Shown: piece by piece, positions 17,686 to 26,301 of the stretch
Layout: each line of letters opens with the position of its first letter
Position numbering within the stretch: position 1 is the stretch's first letter
NCBI GenBank assembly: GCA_003242085.1
Contig: QBML01000022.1
Coordinates: 28,397-92,396, forward strand
Source: Pseudanabaena frigida
GTDB lineage: Bacteria; Cyanobacteriota; Cyanobacteriia; Pseudanabaenales; Pseudanabaenaceae
Direction: 5' to 3'
Length of the DNA: 64,000 nt
The notes under the pieces: model-generated
Database searches by the model: none
What the model saw: the letters and a program-made list of their open reading frames with translations, nothing else
What the model was told of the DNA's origin: nothing
Translations under genes and position numbers: made by a program

Positions 17686-17948
17686 GACTCTTTACGGGGA
17701 TCGAGATCGTTATAGATATCCATTGCGGGATCATCCCAGCCTTCTCTTCCAAAAACTTCCATAGTGGGAAGATACATATTTTCAAGGAATTGGATACTTT
17801 GTTCTTCCAGCAAAAGTGCTTTCACCCTTGCATATAATGCTTCTGGAATCAGTACATAGGTTATATCTGTGTCTGGATCTATGGCACGAGGAGGTGTTTC
17901 TCCTTGATTTACTACTGCTTGTCTCTGTTCAAGAGTTAGTTCGATCAT
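17682..17948 (-). CDS. Antitoxin partner of the MazF-type toxin
   Basis: 88 aa, acidic. No AbrB or RHH DNA-binding signature is plain. The segment ITYVLIPEALYARVKALL and the acidic C-terminus resemble small antitoxins found next to MazF in cyanobacteria. It is identified mainly by its position: it precedes the toxin with a 4-bp overlap. The ATG at 17948 has GAGAGGTAAGC upstream, a good ribosome-binding site consistent with antitoxin excess. Confidence 0.75.
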   Translation of the reverse strand: MIELTLEQRQAVVNQGETPPRAIDPDTDITYVLIPEALYARVKALLLEEQSIQFLENMYLPTMEVFGREGWDDPAMDIYNDLDPRKES

Positions 17949-18088
17949 TGCTTACCTCTCTATTTTTATGTGTAAATTCGCTATTTTGATAAGCGATCAC
18001 CTAATGATTATTGATGATGAAAAAAAATGGTGATCGACAATCAATTTATGAATAAACTCAATGAATTGCTATCAAGAAGAGCGTGTTG

Positions 18089-19807
18089 TTATGCCAACAA
18101 AGTTTTAAGCTTTTCCTTAAGTATTTCACTACGCTTAGTTATAAATTCATCAAAATTACTTAACTCTAAACTTACATCTGGTATTAGGTGGCTTGCCAAA
18201 AATGAAATTCTATCCTTTCTATTTTCGTCAGTTTCTTTCTTTACCCATGGGGCTAAATCTTTTTTATTCTTTGACATATTTTCATTTGCGTCAAGCATTT
18301 GAAGATTTTTCAATGAGTTATAGGTATTCCACCCATACTTTTGTTGGAGATCTTGTTCCAGTTCATTGTACTTAGAAGCTGGATGCAAATGGTCTTTATG
18401 AAAATCATTGTTCTTATAGTCAAGATTGGGGTAAAGCAGTGCCAATATAGAGAAAGCATAGGCATTATCTATCTGTGTTAACAGGATATCTTCGATAAAT
18501 TCATCAGTTATGCCTATATTTTTAATATTTATATTAATACTGTCAATCGGAAACTTCAGGGTACTAAATTCAATTGCTTCTGTTGATATATCACTAGTAA
18601 AAGCATTTCGGATTTGACTTAAAATACTGTCAGATGTACCACTGAAAACCCTTTTGATCAGAACAACATGCAACCATTTTTTTATAATTTCCCTGTCGGC
18701 AGAATATTCAACTCTTTTACTAAAGTCTTGGTATATGTTCTTATGATAAAGGTAATAAATTATGGGTATGAGCGCATTTTTGGAAGTCAGTGTTGAATCG
18801 AAAAACCCAAATGATTTCACAAGATCAAACATAGATAGAATTGTATCCCTGATTTTTTCCCACTCGTTTTCAAATGCGATGGCATTGTCTACAGAGAAAT
18901 TCGTAACTTTAAATTTAATATCTTTGCTATGTAAATATAGAAATGTTTTCAATATAAAATCTTTTGAAATTGAAAAACCTTTATCTCTTACACTATCAAC
19001 TAGATCGTAAATTTCCTTCCTTGCATCTTTATGTTTCCAATTAGCAACAGCAATAGACATAATTAGATCCGAAAAGTCCAACTTCACCCCGCCACTGTTA
19101 ATCCTAATAAATATATTTAGAGCCTTATCAATGTTTTGCTCTGTTTCAAGAAAGAAATTTATAAGAGGCTTTGTATGAATAACTTCATGTAGAGTCGATA
19201 AAGTATTTTGGGAGAAATCACTAATAATATTATGCTCTCTCAAATATCTGCTAAACTGAGCAAAACCTGAAATAGCATAAATCTCAGAAACTTTGAACCA
19301 TTTCGTTGCATCTGATCTAAGCTCATCTTCTATCAAGAATTTGAATTCATATATTCTTCCGTCTTCCTGACTCGCCAGAGGTTTTTCAATATTCAAATAC
19401 AGATGTCTAGTTGGATAAGTTCTCTCAGTATTTTCCTCTTTAACTTTTGGTCTTCGATAGGCGTAGCTTCCACGAAGTCCAATATACAGAGAGGTTAGTC
19501 TTTGCTGACCATCCAGTATTGCCGTGAAATCATTATGAACATTAGTTGGAAACTCATTGTTATGAGTCTTATAGCGCTGTCTATACTCTCTCAGAAACTG
19601 ATAAAACTTATATTTTTTTCTCGTGTCTCCTTCAACTCGCCAAAATAAAAACGAACTGATCGGATAGTTTTGCATTATTGAATCAAACAACCACTCAATT
19701 TTCTCATGACCCCATTCAAATTCACGTTGAATTGCTGGCAGTAAATATTGATTCTTCTCAATATTTTGGATAGCTGTTGCAATTGTAATTGGAGCATGAA
19801 ATGACAT
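18089..19807 (-). CDS. DUF262/DUF1524 (GmrSD-like) nuclease family protein
   Basis: 572 aa. The N-terminal DUF262 (ParB/sulfiredoxin-like fold) shows AIQREFEW at 25-32 and ILDGQQRLTSL at about 97-107, the nucleotide-handling motif. The C-terminal region carries an HNH-like DUF1524 core: HKDHLHP near 470-476, then NLQMLDANENMSKNKK. GmrSD-type enzymes restrict modified (for example glucosylated) phage DNA, and relatives act in phosphorothioate or other defence. It stands alone, with a MazEF-type pair downstream on the same strand. The ATG at 19807 has GAGGAATAGG upstream. Its base composition is more AT-rich and poorer in HIP1 than its neighbours (none seen in about 1.7 kb), suggesting recent acquisition. 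Confidence 0.85.
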   Translation of the reverse strand: MSFHAPITIATAIQNIEKNQYLLPAIQREFEWGHEKIEWLFDSIMQNYPISSFLFWRVEGDTRKKYKFYQFLREYRQRYKTHNNEFPTNVHNDFTAILDGQQRLTSLYIGLRGSYAYRRPKVKEENTERTYPTRHLYLNIEKPLASQEDGRIYEFKFLIEDELRSDATKWFKVSEIYAISGFAQFSRYLREHNIISDFSQNTLSTLHEVIHTKPLINFFLETEQNIDKALNIFIRINSGGVKLDFSDLIMSIAVANWKHKDARKEIYDLVDSVRDKGFSISKDFILKTFLYLHSKDIKFKVTNFSVDNAIAFENEWEKIRDTILSMFDLVKSFGFFDSTLTSKNALIPIIYYLYHKNIYQDFSKRVEYSADREIIKKWLHVVLIKRVFSGTSDSILSQIRNAFTSDISTEAIEFSTLKFPIDSININIKNIGITDEFIEDILLTQIDNAYAFSILALLYPNLDYKNNDFHKDHLHPASKYNELEQDLQQKYGWNTYNSLKNLQMLDANENMSKNKKDLAPWVKKETDENRKDRISFLASHLIPDVSLELSNFDEFITKRSEILKEKLKTLLA

Positions 19808-19893
19808 TTCCTATTCCTCAATATTTTTTTGTTTTGTTGTCAAGTGAATATCAGATGCTGATTCTCTCTATTGTTGAAAATAGCGATCGCAAT

Positions 19894-20334
19894 CTACAAG
19901 AACCACCACATGAGCGATATGCCTAAGATAGAGCCAGCGACAACTTGTACAGGTGTGTGACCTAATAGCTCTTTGAGAGGATCGTGTTCTTCTTCAAACA
20001 CTTCCACCATGATTTGATTGAGAACCTTAGCTTGCTTACCTGCGGCGCGGCGAATACCAGCGGCATCGTACATGACGATAAAAGCGAAGACTGTAGCGAT
20101 CGCAAATTGTGGGGTGTCCCATCCTTGAGTACGACCAATCCCAGTAGCCAGTGCTGATACTAAAGCTGAATGAGAGCTAGGCATTCCCCCTGTCTCAAAC
20201 AGGATCTTAAACCTGACTTGTCGGAATTGAGCTAACTCAATTAAGATTTTGAGAATTTGGGCGGTCAGGCTAGAACATAAAGCAATTAGCAGAACTTGAT
20301 TATCGAGGATTTCGCCAACGGGATGGAGGTTCAT
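19894..20334 (-). CDS. DUF212 / divergent PAP2 family membrane protein
   Basis: 146 aa from the ATG at 20334; a TTG at 20385 would extend it, but the family usually begins close to the GEILDN(Q/R)VLL segment. Motifs are FETGGMPSSHSALVSAL (the phosphatase-like SxxxH stretch), YDAAGIRRAAGKQA and LGHTPVQV, with about four hydrophobic segments. The family is annotated as acid phosphatase/haloperoxidase-related, but its substrate is not established. It sits 57 bp downstream of crtE, a gene order common in cyanobacteria, hinting at isoprenyl-phosphate handling (inference). Confidence 0.85.
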   Translation of the reverse strand: MNLHPVGEILDNQVLLIALCSSLTAQILKILIELAQFRQVRFKILFETGGMPSSHSALVSALATGIGRTQGWDTPQFAIATVFAFIVMYDAAGIRRAAGKQAKVLNQIMVEVFEEEHDPLKELLGHTPVQVVAGSILGISLMWWFL

Positions 20335-20391
20335 ATCAATTGCAGGAATTAGGGTCAAAAAATATTGCAAGGAATAGTGGGGCAATGTAGT

Positions 20392-21291
20392 TTAGTTTTT
20401 ACGAGCAGTGATGTAATCGGCAAGCGCCATTAGAGGTAAAGCCGCATCGCCATAGCTAACAAGCTGAGCTTTAGCCTGTTCTACAAGCTCCTGAGCCTTT
20501 TGCTGAGACGCTTCGATACCCCATAAGCTAGGATAAGTAACTTTTTGGGCAACGAGATCTTTGCCAGCAGTTTTGCCAAGTTGCTCGGAAGTAGACGTGA
20601 TGTCTAGGATGTCATCAACGATCTGAAAAGCTAAACCAATGTTATTAGCATAGGTGGATAGGCGCGTGATGTCAGTATCATTTGCACCTGCTAGTAATGC
20701 ACCACAGATGACACAGGACTCAAGTAAGGCTGCTGTTTTATGGATATGGATAAATGTGAGGGTTTCTGCCGTCACATCTTGCTTACCTTCACATTCTAGA
20801 TCGACTACTTGACCACCGACTAAACCTGTTGCGGCGACAGCATGTCCCAAATGCGCGATTGCCTTCAAAATGCGATCGGCAGGTACGCCCTTTGTATGTT
20901 CGGCAATATATTCAAACGCATAGGCTAGTAAAGCATCCCCCGCCAAAATCGCAATATCATCGCCATAAACTTTGTGATTAGTTGGCTTACCGCGTCGAAA
21001 ATCATCATTGTCCATAGCGGGCAGATCGTCATGGATCAAGGACATTGTATGTACCATTTCCATCGCGCAAGCTGTAGGCATGGCTGATGCGCGATCGCCA
21101 CCTAATAATTCACAAGAAGCGAGGCATAGAATCGGACGTAAACGTTTGCCACCAGCCATTAGCGAGTAGCGCATAGATTCGTAAATTTTTTCGGGATAGG
21201 TAACTGTGATCGAAGCATCAAGGGCTGTTTCAACCTCTTGTTTGAGATCGCGTAAATACTTATCTAAATTAAATGCGACGGTTTGTGGCAT
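20392..21291 (-). CDS. crtE: Geranylgeranyl diphosphate synthase (polyprenyl synthase family)
   Basis: A trans-isoprenyl diphosphate synthase condensing IPP with allylic diphosphates, expected to make GGPP for carotenoids, phytyl chains and quinones. GGKRLRPIL, the first Asp-rich motif [13 protein letters not shown] and the second motif FQIVDDILD are all intact. The residues before the first Asp motif lack bulky aromatics, consistent with a long product. 299 aa from the ATG at 21291; a TTG at 21315 would add eight residues and has no better ribosome-binding site. folD lies upstream on the same strand. Confidence 0.92.
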   Translation of the reverse strand: MPQTVAFNLDKYLRDLKQEVETALDASITVTYPEKIYESMRYSLMAGGKRLRPILCLASCELLGGDRASAMPTACAMEMVHTMSLIHDDLPAMDNDDFRRGKPTNHKVYGDDIAILAGDALLAYAFEYIAEHTKGVPADRILKAIAHLGHAVAATGLVGGQVVDLECEGKQDVTAETLTFIHIHKTAALLESCVICGALLAGANDTDITRLSTYANNIGLAFQIVDDILDITSTSEQLGKTAGKDLVAQKVTYPSLWGIEASQQKAQELVEQAKAQLVSYGDAALPLMALADYITARKN

Positions 21292-21427
21292 GGCTAGCTT
21301 CAGTGATTTCGACAATAACTAATGGCTGGATTTGGGGAGAATTCCCAGACTTTGTAAGGGCAGTATCCAGAATGTATATTATGCAATGACTTGTGTCTCT
21401 GCCCAAGATTTTATGTTTTTGTTTTTT

Positions 21428-21455
21428 AGCAATTAGCTGTTAGCAATTAGCTGTT
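21428..21455. repeat. 14-bp tandem direct repeat over the folD stop
   Basis: AGCAATTAGCTGTT occurs twice head to tail at 21428-21441 and 21442-21455. The second copy covers the folD stop codon, so the last residues of FolD derive from repeat sequence. Confidence 0.75.
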
Positions 21456-22319
21456 GGCTTGATGCTTTTGCTTGTAGCTGCACACCGTATTGTGTAGAAG
21501 CATGGTCACTGTCATCGGCCCTACGCCACCGGGGACGGGGGTGATGTGGGAGGCTACTTTGCTGACATTGGCATAGTCGACATCGCCGACTAGTCGGGAT
21601 TTGCCTTCGTAGTCGGTGATGCGATTAATGCCCACATCGATTACTACTGCGTCAGGCTTAACCATCTCGGCGGTAATAAATTCAGGTCTACCGATCGCTG
21701 CTACTAAGATGTCAGCTTTACTGGTAATCTCGGCAAGATTTTTAGTGCGAGAATGAGCGATCGTGACTGTGGCATTTTCTTCGAGCAGCATCAAAGCAAC
21801 GGGTTTACCAACGAGAATACTGCGTCCAACCACAACGGCATTTTTACCAGCAATATCAATTTTGGCTGAGGCTAATAGCTCCATTACCCCCGCAGGTGTG
21901 CAGCTCCGCAAGCCAACTTCACCCCTTGCTAATTTTCCTAAGTTGTTAGGATGCAGTCCATCAGCATCTTTATCAGGAGCGAGACGATTTAAGAGGGCGA
22001 TCGAATCCAGATTTTCAGGTAAAGGTAGCTGAATCAAGATGCCATCTACGCGATCGTCGGCATTCAATTCATCGATAACCTGCTCTAGTTCCGACTGAGT
22101 AACGCTAGCAGGAAAATGTTTGCCAAAAGATGCGATCCCAACTTTATGGCAAGCAGTTTCTTTGTTTCGTACATAGGCAGCACTAGCTGGATTGTCTCCC
22201 ACCATTAATACTGCTAAACCCGGAGGGCGACCATATTTGGGTTGTAATTGTGCTACCTCTTCAGCGATCGCTGCTTGCATCTTTTTAGCAAGTGCCTTGC
22301 CATCAATAATTACTGCCAT
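21447..22319 (-). CDS. folD: Bifunctional methylenetetrahydrofolate dehydrogenase/cyclohydrolase
   Basis: 290 aa, standard FolD length. It interconverts 5,10-methylene-, methenyl- and 10-formyl-tetrahydrofolate in the cytosol. Motifs are [16 protein letters not shown] (with the catalytic Lys and Tyr region), [37 protein letters not shown] for NADP binding, and [15 protein letters not shown] at the end. The ATG at 22319 is clear. It probably shares a transcript with crtE and the DUF212 gene. Its promoter region is divergent to the diguanylate cyclase and contains palindrome H4. Confidence 0.97.
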   Translation of the reverse strand: MAVIIDGKALAKKMQAAIAEEVAQLQPKYGRPPGLAVLMVGDNPASAAYVRNKETACHKVGIASFGKHFPASVTQSELEQVIDELNADDRVDGILIQLPLPENLDSIALLNRLAPDKDADGLHPNNLGKLARGEVGLRSCTPAGVMELLASAKIDIAGKNAVVVGRSILVGKPVALMLLEENATVTIAHSRTKNLAEITSKADILVAAIGRPEFITAEMVKPDAVVIDVGINRITDYEGKSRLVGDVDYANVSKVASHITPVPGGVGPMTVTMLLHNTVCSYKQKHQANS

Positions 22320-22404
22320 AAAATGCTATTAAATTTCTTTGAGTTCGTTACCCAGTACTTAAACGATTGTATCGTTCTAAACGAACATTTCTGCTGCTTT
22401 TATA

Positions 22405-22463
22405 GGTAAAGTCCAAAACCTACACCGTGCACTGTACGTGAGGTGCAGGTTTTGGACTTTACC
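22405..22463. repeat. Intergenic palindrome H4 between divergent genes
   Basis: Arms 22405-22426 and 22442-22463 are 22 bp with one mismatch (GGTAAAGTCCAAAACCT and its complement) around a 15-nt loop. It lies upstream of both folD and the diguanylate cyclase, where a terminator is unlikely, so an operator or a leader structure should be considered. Confidence 0.8.
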
Positions 22464-22522
22464 GAGGTACTGATGACTGTCAATCAGATTGATAATCCTT
22501 ATGTAGTTAGCCCCCAACTGCC

Positions 22523-23599
22523 ATGACTTTGACGACGGACGATCCTATAGAAATCCTCAAAAGAAAAGCTGTAATTTTTATTTTGGGGGTTATGATTGTC
22601 GGCGGAATAATCGCCAGCTTTTTGCATAGTTTAGAGGCAAAAACTCACCCAATTTCATTAATAATTCCTCCAGTCACTGTTGTCATATGCTTGGGCACCC
22701 TGATTTATCTACTTAAGCATCCCCAGAAGATCTATTTAGCAATAAAAATTATCTTGGGATGGAGCAGTTTTATTGTTGTATTTCCAGAATATTTTTTTGT
22801 AATTGAGGCTTTTTTAAATCCCGACAAGCTTTTAATCGATTCTTTACCGCCAATTTCATCTGGCATTTTTCTACTGACTACAAGCATGATTGTTTTCCTG
22901 CGTCCGAAGAGGTTGCTGGGATTGATAATTTTGCTATGGGTAGTTATTGCATCTCCAATTGTTATCTATTTGATCTTTCATTTCCAAGAATTAAAAACAC
23001 CTAGAGGGATCGATCTAATTGTTACGCTCGTTCCTGCTATGGGTATCAATATATTTTTAGTGACCTTTTATGCAAGGCTTCAAGATGCGTTTAATCAGAT
23101 TTGTATGGAGCGATTTCATTTCAAAGAGGTTTCAGAAAAAGATGCGCTAACTGGTAGCTTTAACCGAGGCGCAGGAGAAAAAATACTTCAAAATTTAATC
23201 GATCAACGCGAGCAAAGTATTGGCATCATTTTGTGTGACATCGATCGCTTTAAGCAAGTGAATGATAACTACGGTCATTTGATCGGCGATCGCGTTCTCC
23301 AAACTATTGCTCGATGCTGTCAGGCGCACCTACGCAAGCAAGATATTCTGATTCGCTGGGGCGGAGAAGAATTTGTAATCGTGGTTACAGGGGACAGCCA
23401 ACAAGAATTAGAGAATTTAGCTGAGCGTTTAAGGTTTATTGTTGCCGAGCAACAAATACCTGAGGTGGGCAGAGTGACGGCTTCCTTTGGGGTTGCGATT
23501 TTAAAACCCCATGAAAATTTAATTCAGCTTTTTGCCAGAGCTGACAGGGCGCTATATCAAGCTAAAGATTGGGGGCGCAATCAAGTAGTTCTTGCCTAA
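22523..23599 (+). CDS. Membrane-bound diguanylate cyclase (GGDEF)
   Basis: 358 aa. Six or so hydrophobic segments fill residues 15-190 as an unclassified membrane sensor. A short coiled linker leads to a GGDEF domain: KDALTGSFNRGAGEK, CDIDRFKQVNDNYGH and the active-site loop GGEEF. An RxxD inhibitory site (RKQD) precedes GGEEF by five residues, so product feedback is expected. The protein should make cyclic di-GMP from two GTP at the inner membrane. No EAL domain is present. Cyclic di-GMP often controls exopolysaccharide or motility; the polysaccharide locus nearby is suggestive only. Confidence 0.93.
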   Translation: MTLTTDDPIEILKRKAVIFILGVMIVGGIIASFLHSLEAKTHPISLIIPPVTVVICLGTLIYLLKHPQKIYLAIKIILGWSSFIVVFPEYFFVIEAFLNPDKLLIDSLPPISSGIFLLTTSMIVFLRPKRLLGLIILLWVVIASPIVIYLIFHFQELKTPRGIDLIVTLVPAMGINIFLVTFYARLQDAFNQICMERFHFKEVSEKDALTGSFNRGAGEKILQNLIDQREQSIGIILCDIDRFKQVNDNYGHLIGDRVLQTIARCCQAHLRKQDILIRWGGEEFVIVVTGDSQQELENLAERLRFIVAEQQIPEVGRVTASFGVAILKPHENLIQLFARADRALYQAKDWGRNQVVLA

Positions 23600-23607
23600 A
23601 TAAATTA

Positions 23608-23665
23608 AAACCCAAAAGACTGTGTGGGCGCACGCGTAGCGTGCGCCACACAGTCTTTTGGGTTT
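23608..23665. terminator. Long palindrome H5 after the diguanylate cyclase gene
   Basis: Arms of about 25 bp (AAACCCAAAAGACTGTGTGG... and complement) with one bulged G and a 7-nt loop, only 8 bp after the stop. The T-rich 3' side could make it a terminator. Confidence 0.65.
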
Positions 23666-23712
23666 GCGTCTAGCTACTTAATTCTTTGCATTGCATAAGT
23701 TATCCAAAAACT

Positions 23713-23751
23713 AGAAGAGAGTTGCGGCGCAAACCACCGCAACTCTCTTCT
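23713..23751 (+). terminator. Hairpin H6 followed by a T-run
   Basis: Perfect 15-bp stem AGAAGAGAGTTGCGG/CCGCAACTCTCTTCT followed by GTTTTTT, the layout of an intrinsic terminator. The stem core is the same as that of H1. It is the second palindrome in the gap before ispG. Confidence 0.65.
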
Positions 23752-23834
23752 GTTTTTTATAGCGATCGCTATAAAAACAAAGCTAGGATGTCCGACTTCA
23801 GATAAACTAATAACTGAAAGTAACTAAAAGTGTT

Positions 23835-25091
23835 ATGGCGATTGTTTCTGAGAATACAAAAAGCACACAAAACGGCAAAGCCGAGACTAATTTAACAACC
23901 AGTAATGATGGTAGCGAAAATCTTGGTGTAATTGTCAGACGCAAAACTCGCCCCGTGCAAGTAGGTAATATCACCATTGGGGGAAGTTCACCCGTTGTCG
24001 TCCAATCGATGATTAACGAAGACACCCTAGATATCGATGGCTCCGTCGCAGGAATTCGTCGTTTGCATGAAATAGGCTGCGAAATTGTGCGTGTCACCGT
24101 CCCAAGCATGGCTCATGCCGCCGCCCTTTCAGAAATTCGCCAAAAGCTTAAACGTACTTACCTAGATGTGCCGCTAGTTGCCGATGTCCACCACAACGGC
24201 ATGAAAATTGCCCTCGAAGTCGCTAAGCATATTCACAAAGTACGGATCAATCCAGGGCTATATGTATTCGAGAAGCCTAAAGCTAATCGTACCGAATATA
24301 CCCAATCAGAATTTGACGAAATCGCTGAAAAAGTTCGTGATACCCTCAAGCCTCTAGTCTTGTCTCTCAAAGAACAAGGTAAGGCGATGCGAATCGGCGT
24401 AAATCATGGATCTCTAGCCGAACGGATGCTCTTTACCTATGGCGATACTCCTCAGGGTATGGTGGAATCAGCGATCGAGTTTATCCGTATCTGCGAAGAT
24501 CTCGACTTCCGAAATATTGTTATTTCCATGAAAGCCTCGCGCGTTCCCGTGATGATCGCAGCCTATCAACAGATGGTTAAGCGCATGGACGCTCTTGGGA
24601 TGGACTATCCTTTGCACTTAGGTGTGACTGAAGCAGGTGATGGTGAATATGGGCGGATCAAGTCCACTGCTGGTATCGCTACACTACTCTCTCAAGGTAT
24701 TGGTGATACCATCCGCGTCTCCCTCACTGAAGCCCCTGAGAAAGAGATCCCAGTCTGCTATAGCATTCTCCAATCTCTCGGACTTCGCAAAACGATGGTG
24801 GAGTATGTTGCTTGTCCATCCTGTGGGCGCACTTTGTTTAACCTCGAAGAAGTGTTGCATAAGGTTCGTGAAGCCACCAGTCATCTTGTTGGACTTGATA
24901 TCGCTGTAATGGGTTGCATCGTCAATGGACCTGGTGAAATGGCAGATGCTGACTATGGCTATGTTGGTAAAACTCCTGGGATTATTTCGCTCTATCGCGG
25001 TAAAGAAGAAATTAAGCGCGTCCCTGAAGCAGAAGGGGTAGAGCAATTAATCGCTTTAATTAAATCCGACGATCGCTGGGTCGATCCATAA
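23835..25091 (+). CDS. ispG: 4-hydroxy-3-methylbut-2-enyl diphosphate synthase, MEP pathway
   Basis: 418 aa. This [4Fe-4S] enzyme converts MEcPP to HMBPP using reductant, probably ferredoxin in a cyanobacterium. [19 protein letters not shown] near the N-terminus, [10 protein letters not shown] and [11 protein letters not shown] belong to the TIM barrel. [10 protein letters not shown] and [20 protein letters not shown] provide the three Fe-S cysteines. The first 35 residues are a variable extension typical of cyanobacterial forms. It feeds the same pathway as crtE on the other strand. The gene is followed directly by hairpin H7. Confidence 0.97.
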   Translation: MAIVSENTKSTQNGKAETNLTTSNDGSENLGVIVRRKTRPVQVGNITIGGSSPVVVQSMINEDTLDIDGSVAGIRRLHEIGCEIVRVTVPSMAHAAALSEIRQKLKRTYLDVPLVADVHHNGMKIALEVAKHIHKVRINPGLYVFEKPKANRTEYTQSEFDEIAEKVRDTLKPLVLSLKEQGKAMRIGVNHGSLAERMLFTYGDTPQGMVESAIEFIRICEDLDFRNIVISMKASRVPVMIAAYQQMVKRMDALGMDYPLHLGVTEAGDGEYGRIKSTAGIATLLSQGIGDTIRVSLTEAPEKEIPVCYSILQSLGLRKTMVEYVACPSCGRTLFNLEEVLHKVREATSHLVGLDIAVMGCIVNGPGEMADADYGYVGKTPGIISLYRGKEEIKRVPEAEGVEQLIALIKSDDRWVDP

Positions 25092-25121
25092 TCAAAAGGG
25101 GCGCTTCGCGCCCCTTTTGAT
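25091..25121. terminator. Bidirectional terminator H7 between ispG and the polysaccharide locus
   Basis: ATCAAAAGGGGCGC and its exact complement flank a 3-nt loop TTC, with A- and T-runs on either side. It fills the 30-bp gap between two convergent genes and can serve both. Confidence 0.85.
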
Positions 25122-26291
25122 TTATAAAATTGCGGCTAAAGCTTGTTTTAGCCCAATAATCACGCGCTCATAGGAATAATCTGCCACAATCTTTTTGCTT
25201 TCCTCGCCCCAAAGTTTTAGGCGATCGCGATCGCTCATTGCCTCCTGCAAACAAGCCGCCAAAGCATCAATATTTCCTGCCTCAAAAATTAAGCCATTCT
25301 CCCAAGGTCTAACCAAGTCCGCCGCACATCCAACATGGTTACTTACTATTACTGGCTTCCCCATACACATTGCCTCATTAATTGCCAGCCCCCATGTCTC
25401 ACTGCTGCCATAACTGGGCAAAACAAATAAGTCTCCAGCAGCATAAGTGCGTGGCATTAGCGACTGATTTTGGAATGGGGCAAAATAAATGCGATCGCTA
25501 TGCTTTGCTAAATCTCGTATTTCTGGTTCCAATTTCCCAGCACCAACCAATAGCAGTGATACCGAATCTAACTTCGCATTGATAAAAGCCTTAATTAGAT
25601 CCAAAGGACATTTCTTTTCTTCAAACTTTCCCGCAAATAGAATTACTGCATCTCGCTCAGGAATACCAAGCTCCTGTTTCCAAATATTTGCTTGCTCAAC
25701 TGCACTGCTAAGGGCAGAAAAACGATCTCGATTGATCGCATGGGGAGCGAAAAATAACTTGTTTGCTGGCACAAAATGATACTGAAAGTAATCATGATTT
25801 GCTTTGCCAACATATAAACAAGCAGAAAATTTTTCAAATATTTTTGCTATAAATAAACGTTTTAAATTACTTTTTAAATCATTTTTAGGTAAAATTCGAT
25901 GAGAATCACCACGAAATATAATTGGAATATCTATATGTCGTAGCTGCCACAAAAAATTATAAATACTTGCATAGTTATAGGAAACTGTGAGTAATACGAC
26001 ATCGGGCTTAAAGTCTAATACTTGTTTGGCAAGACTCGGATTTTGTAAGCCAAATATGTGATGAGTGCCTCGATCTTTACTAGTATTATGTACAAACTCA
26101 AATTCATATCCATCCATCAGTGGAATATCCCACTTTACAGATTGATTAAACCCTAAATCTAATTGATTTGTAATACCGAAATTCCATAGATAGAAAACTC
26201 TAATATTAAAAAAATTATCCTGAGATATACACCGAAAAAGTGGTGCATAGTATTGAATAGGATGTGAAGCAACAATTGCTAAGTTAACCAC
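25122..26291 (-). CDS. Glycosyltransferase family 4
   Basis: 389 aa, GT-B fold. The C-terminal domain has FAGKFEEKKCPLDLI near 215 and the retaining GT4 signature SETWGLAINEAMCMGKPVI (Glu-x7-Glu). The N-terminal acceptor domain starts with VASHPIQYYAPLF. It is the last gene of the minus-strand polysaccharide locus, 10 bp after the polymerase gene, and should add one sugar to the lipid-linked repeat in the cytoplasm. It starts with GTG and has a weak ribosome-binding site. Donor and acceptor cannot be read from sequence. Confidence 0.9.
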   Translation of the reverse strand: MVNLAIVASHPIQYYAPLFRCISQDNFFNIRVFYLWNFGITNQLDLGFNQSVKWDIPLMDGYEFEFVHNTSKDRGTHHIFGLQNPSLAKQVLDFKPDVVLLTVSYNYASIYNFLWQLRHIDIPIIFRGDSHRILPKNDLKSNLKRLFIAKIFEKFSACLYVGKANHDYFQYHFVPANKLFFAPHAINRDRFSALSSAVEQANIWKQELGIPERDAVILFAGKFEEKKCPLDLIKAFINAKLDSVSLLLVGAGKLEPEIRDLAKHSDRIYFAPFQNQSLMPRTYAAGDLFVLPSYGSSETWGLAINEAMCMGKPVIVSNHVGCAADLVRPWENGLIFEAGNIDALAACLQEAMSDRDRLKLWGEESKKIVADYSYERVIIGLKQALAAIL

Positions 26292-26301
26292 TGACTAACT
26301 A

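Noticed and set aside
18027-18302. 91-aa plus-strand frame over the DUF262 gene
   Set aside because: It is antisense to a convincing protein and has no family features.
22371-22386. Small GTTC...GAAC palindrome in the folD upstream region as an operator
   Set aside because: The half-sites are only four bases and no further copy is seen; too weak to call.
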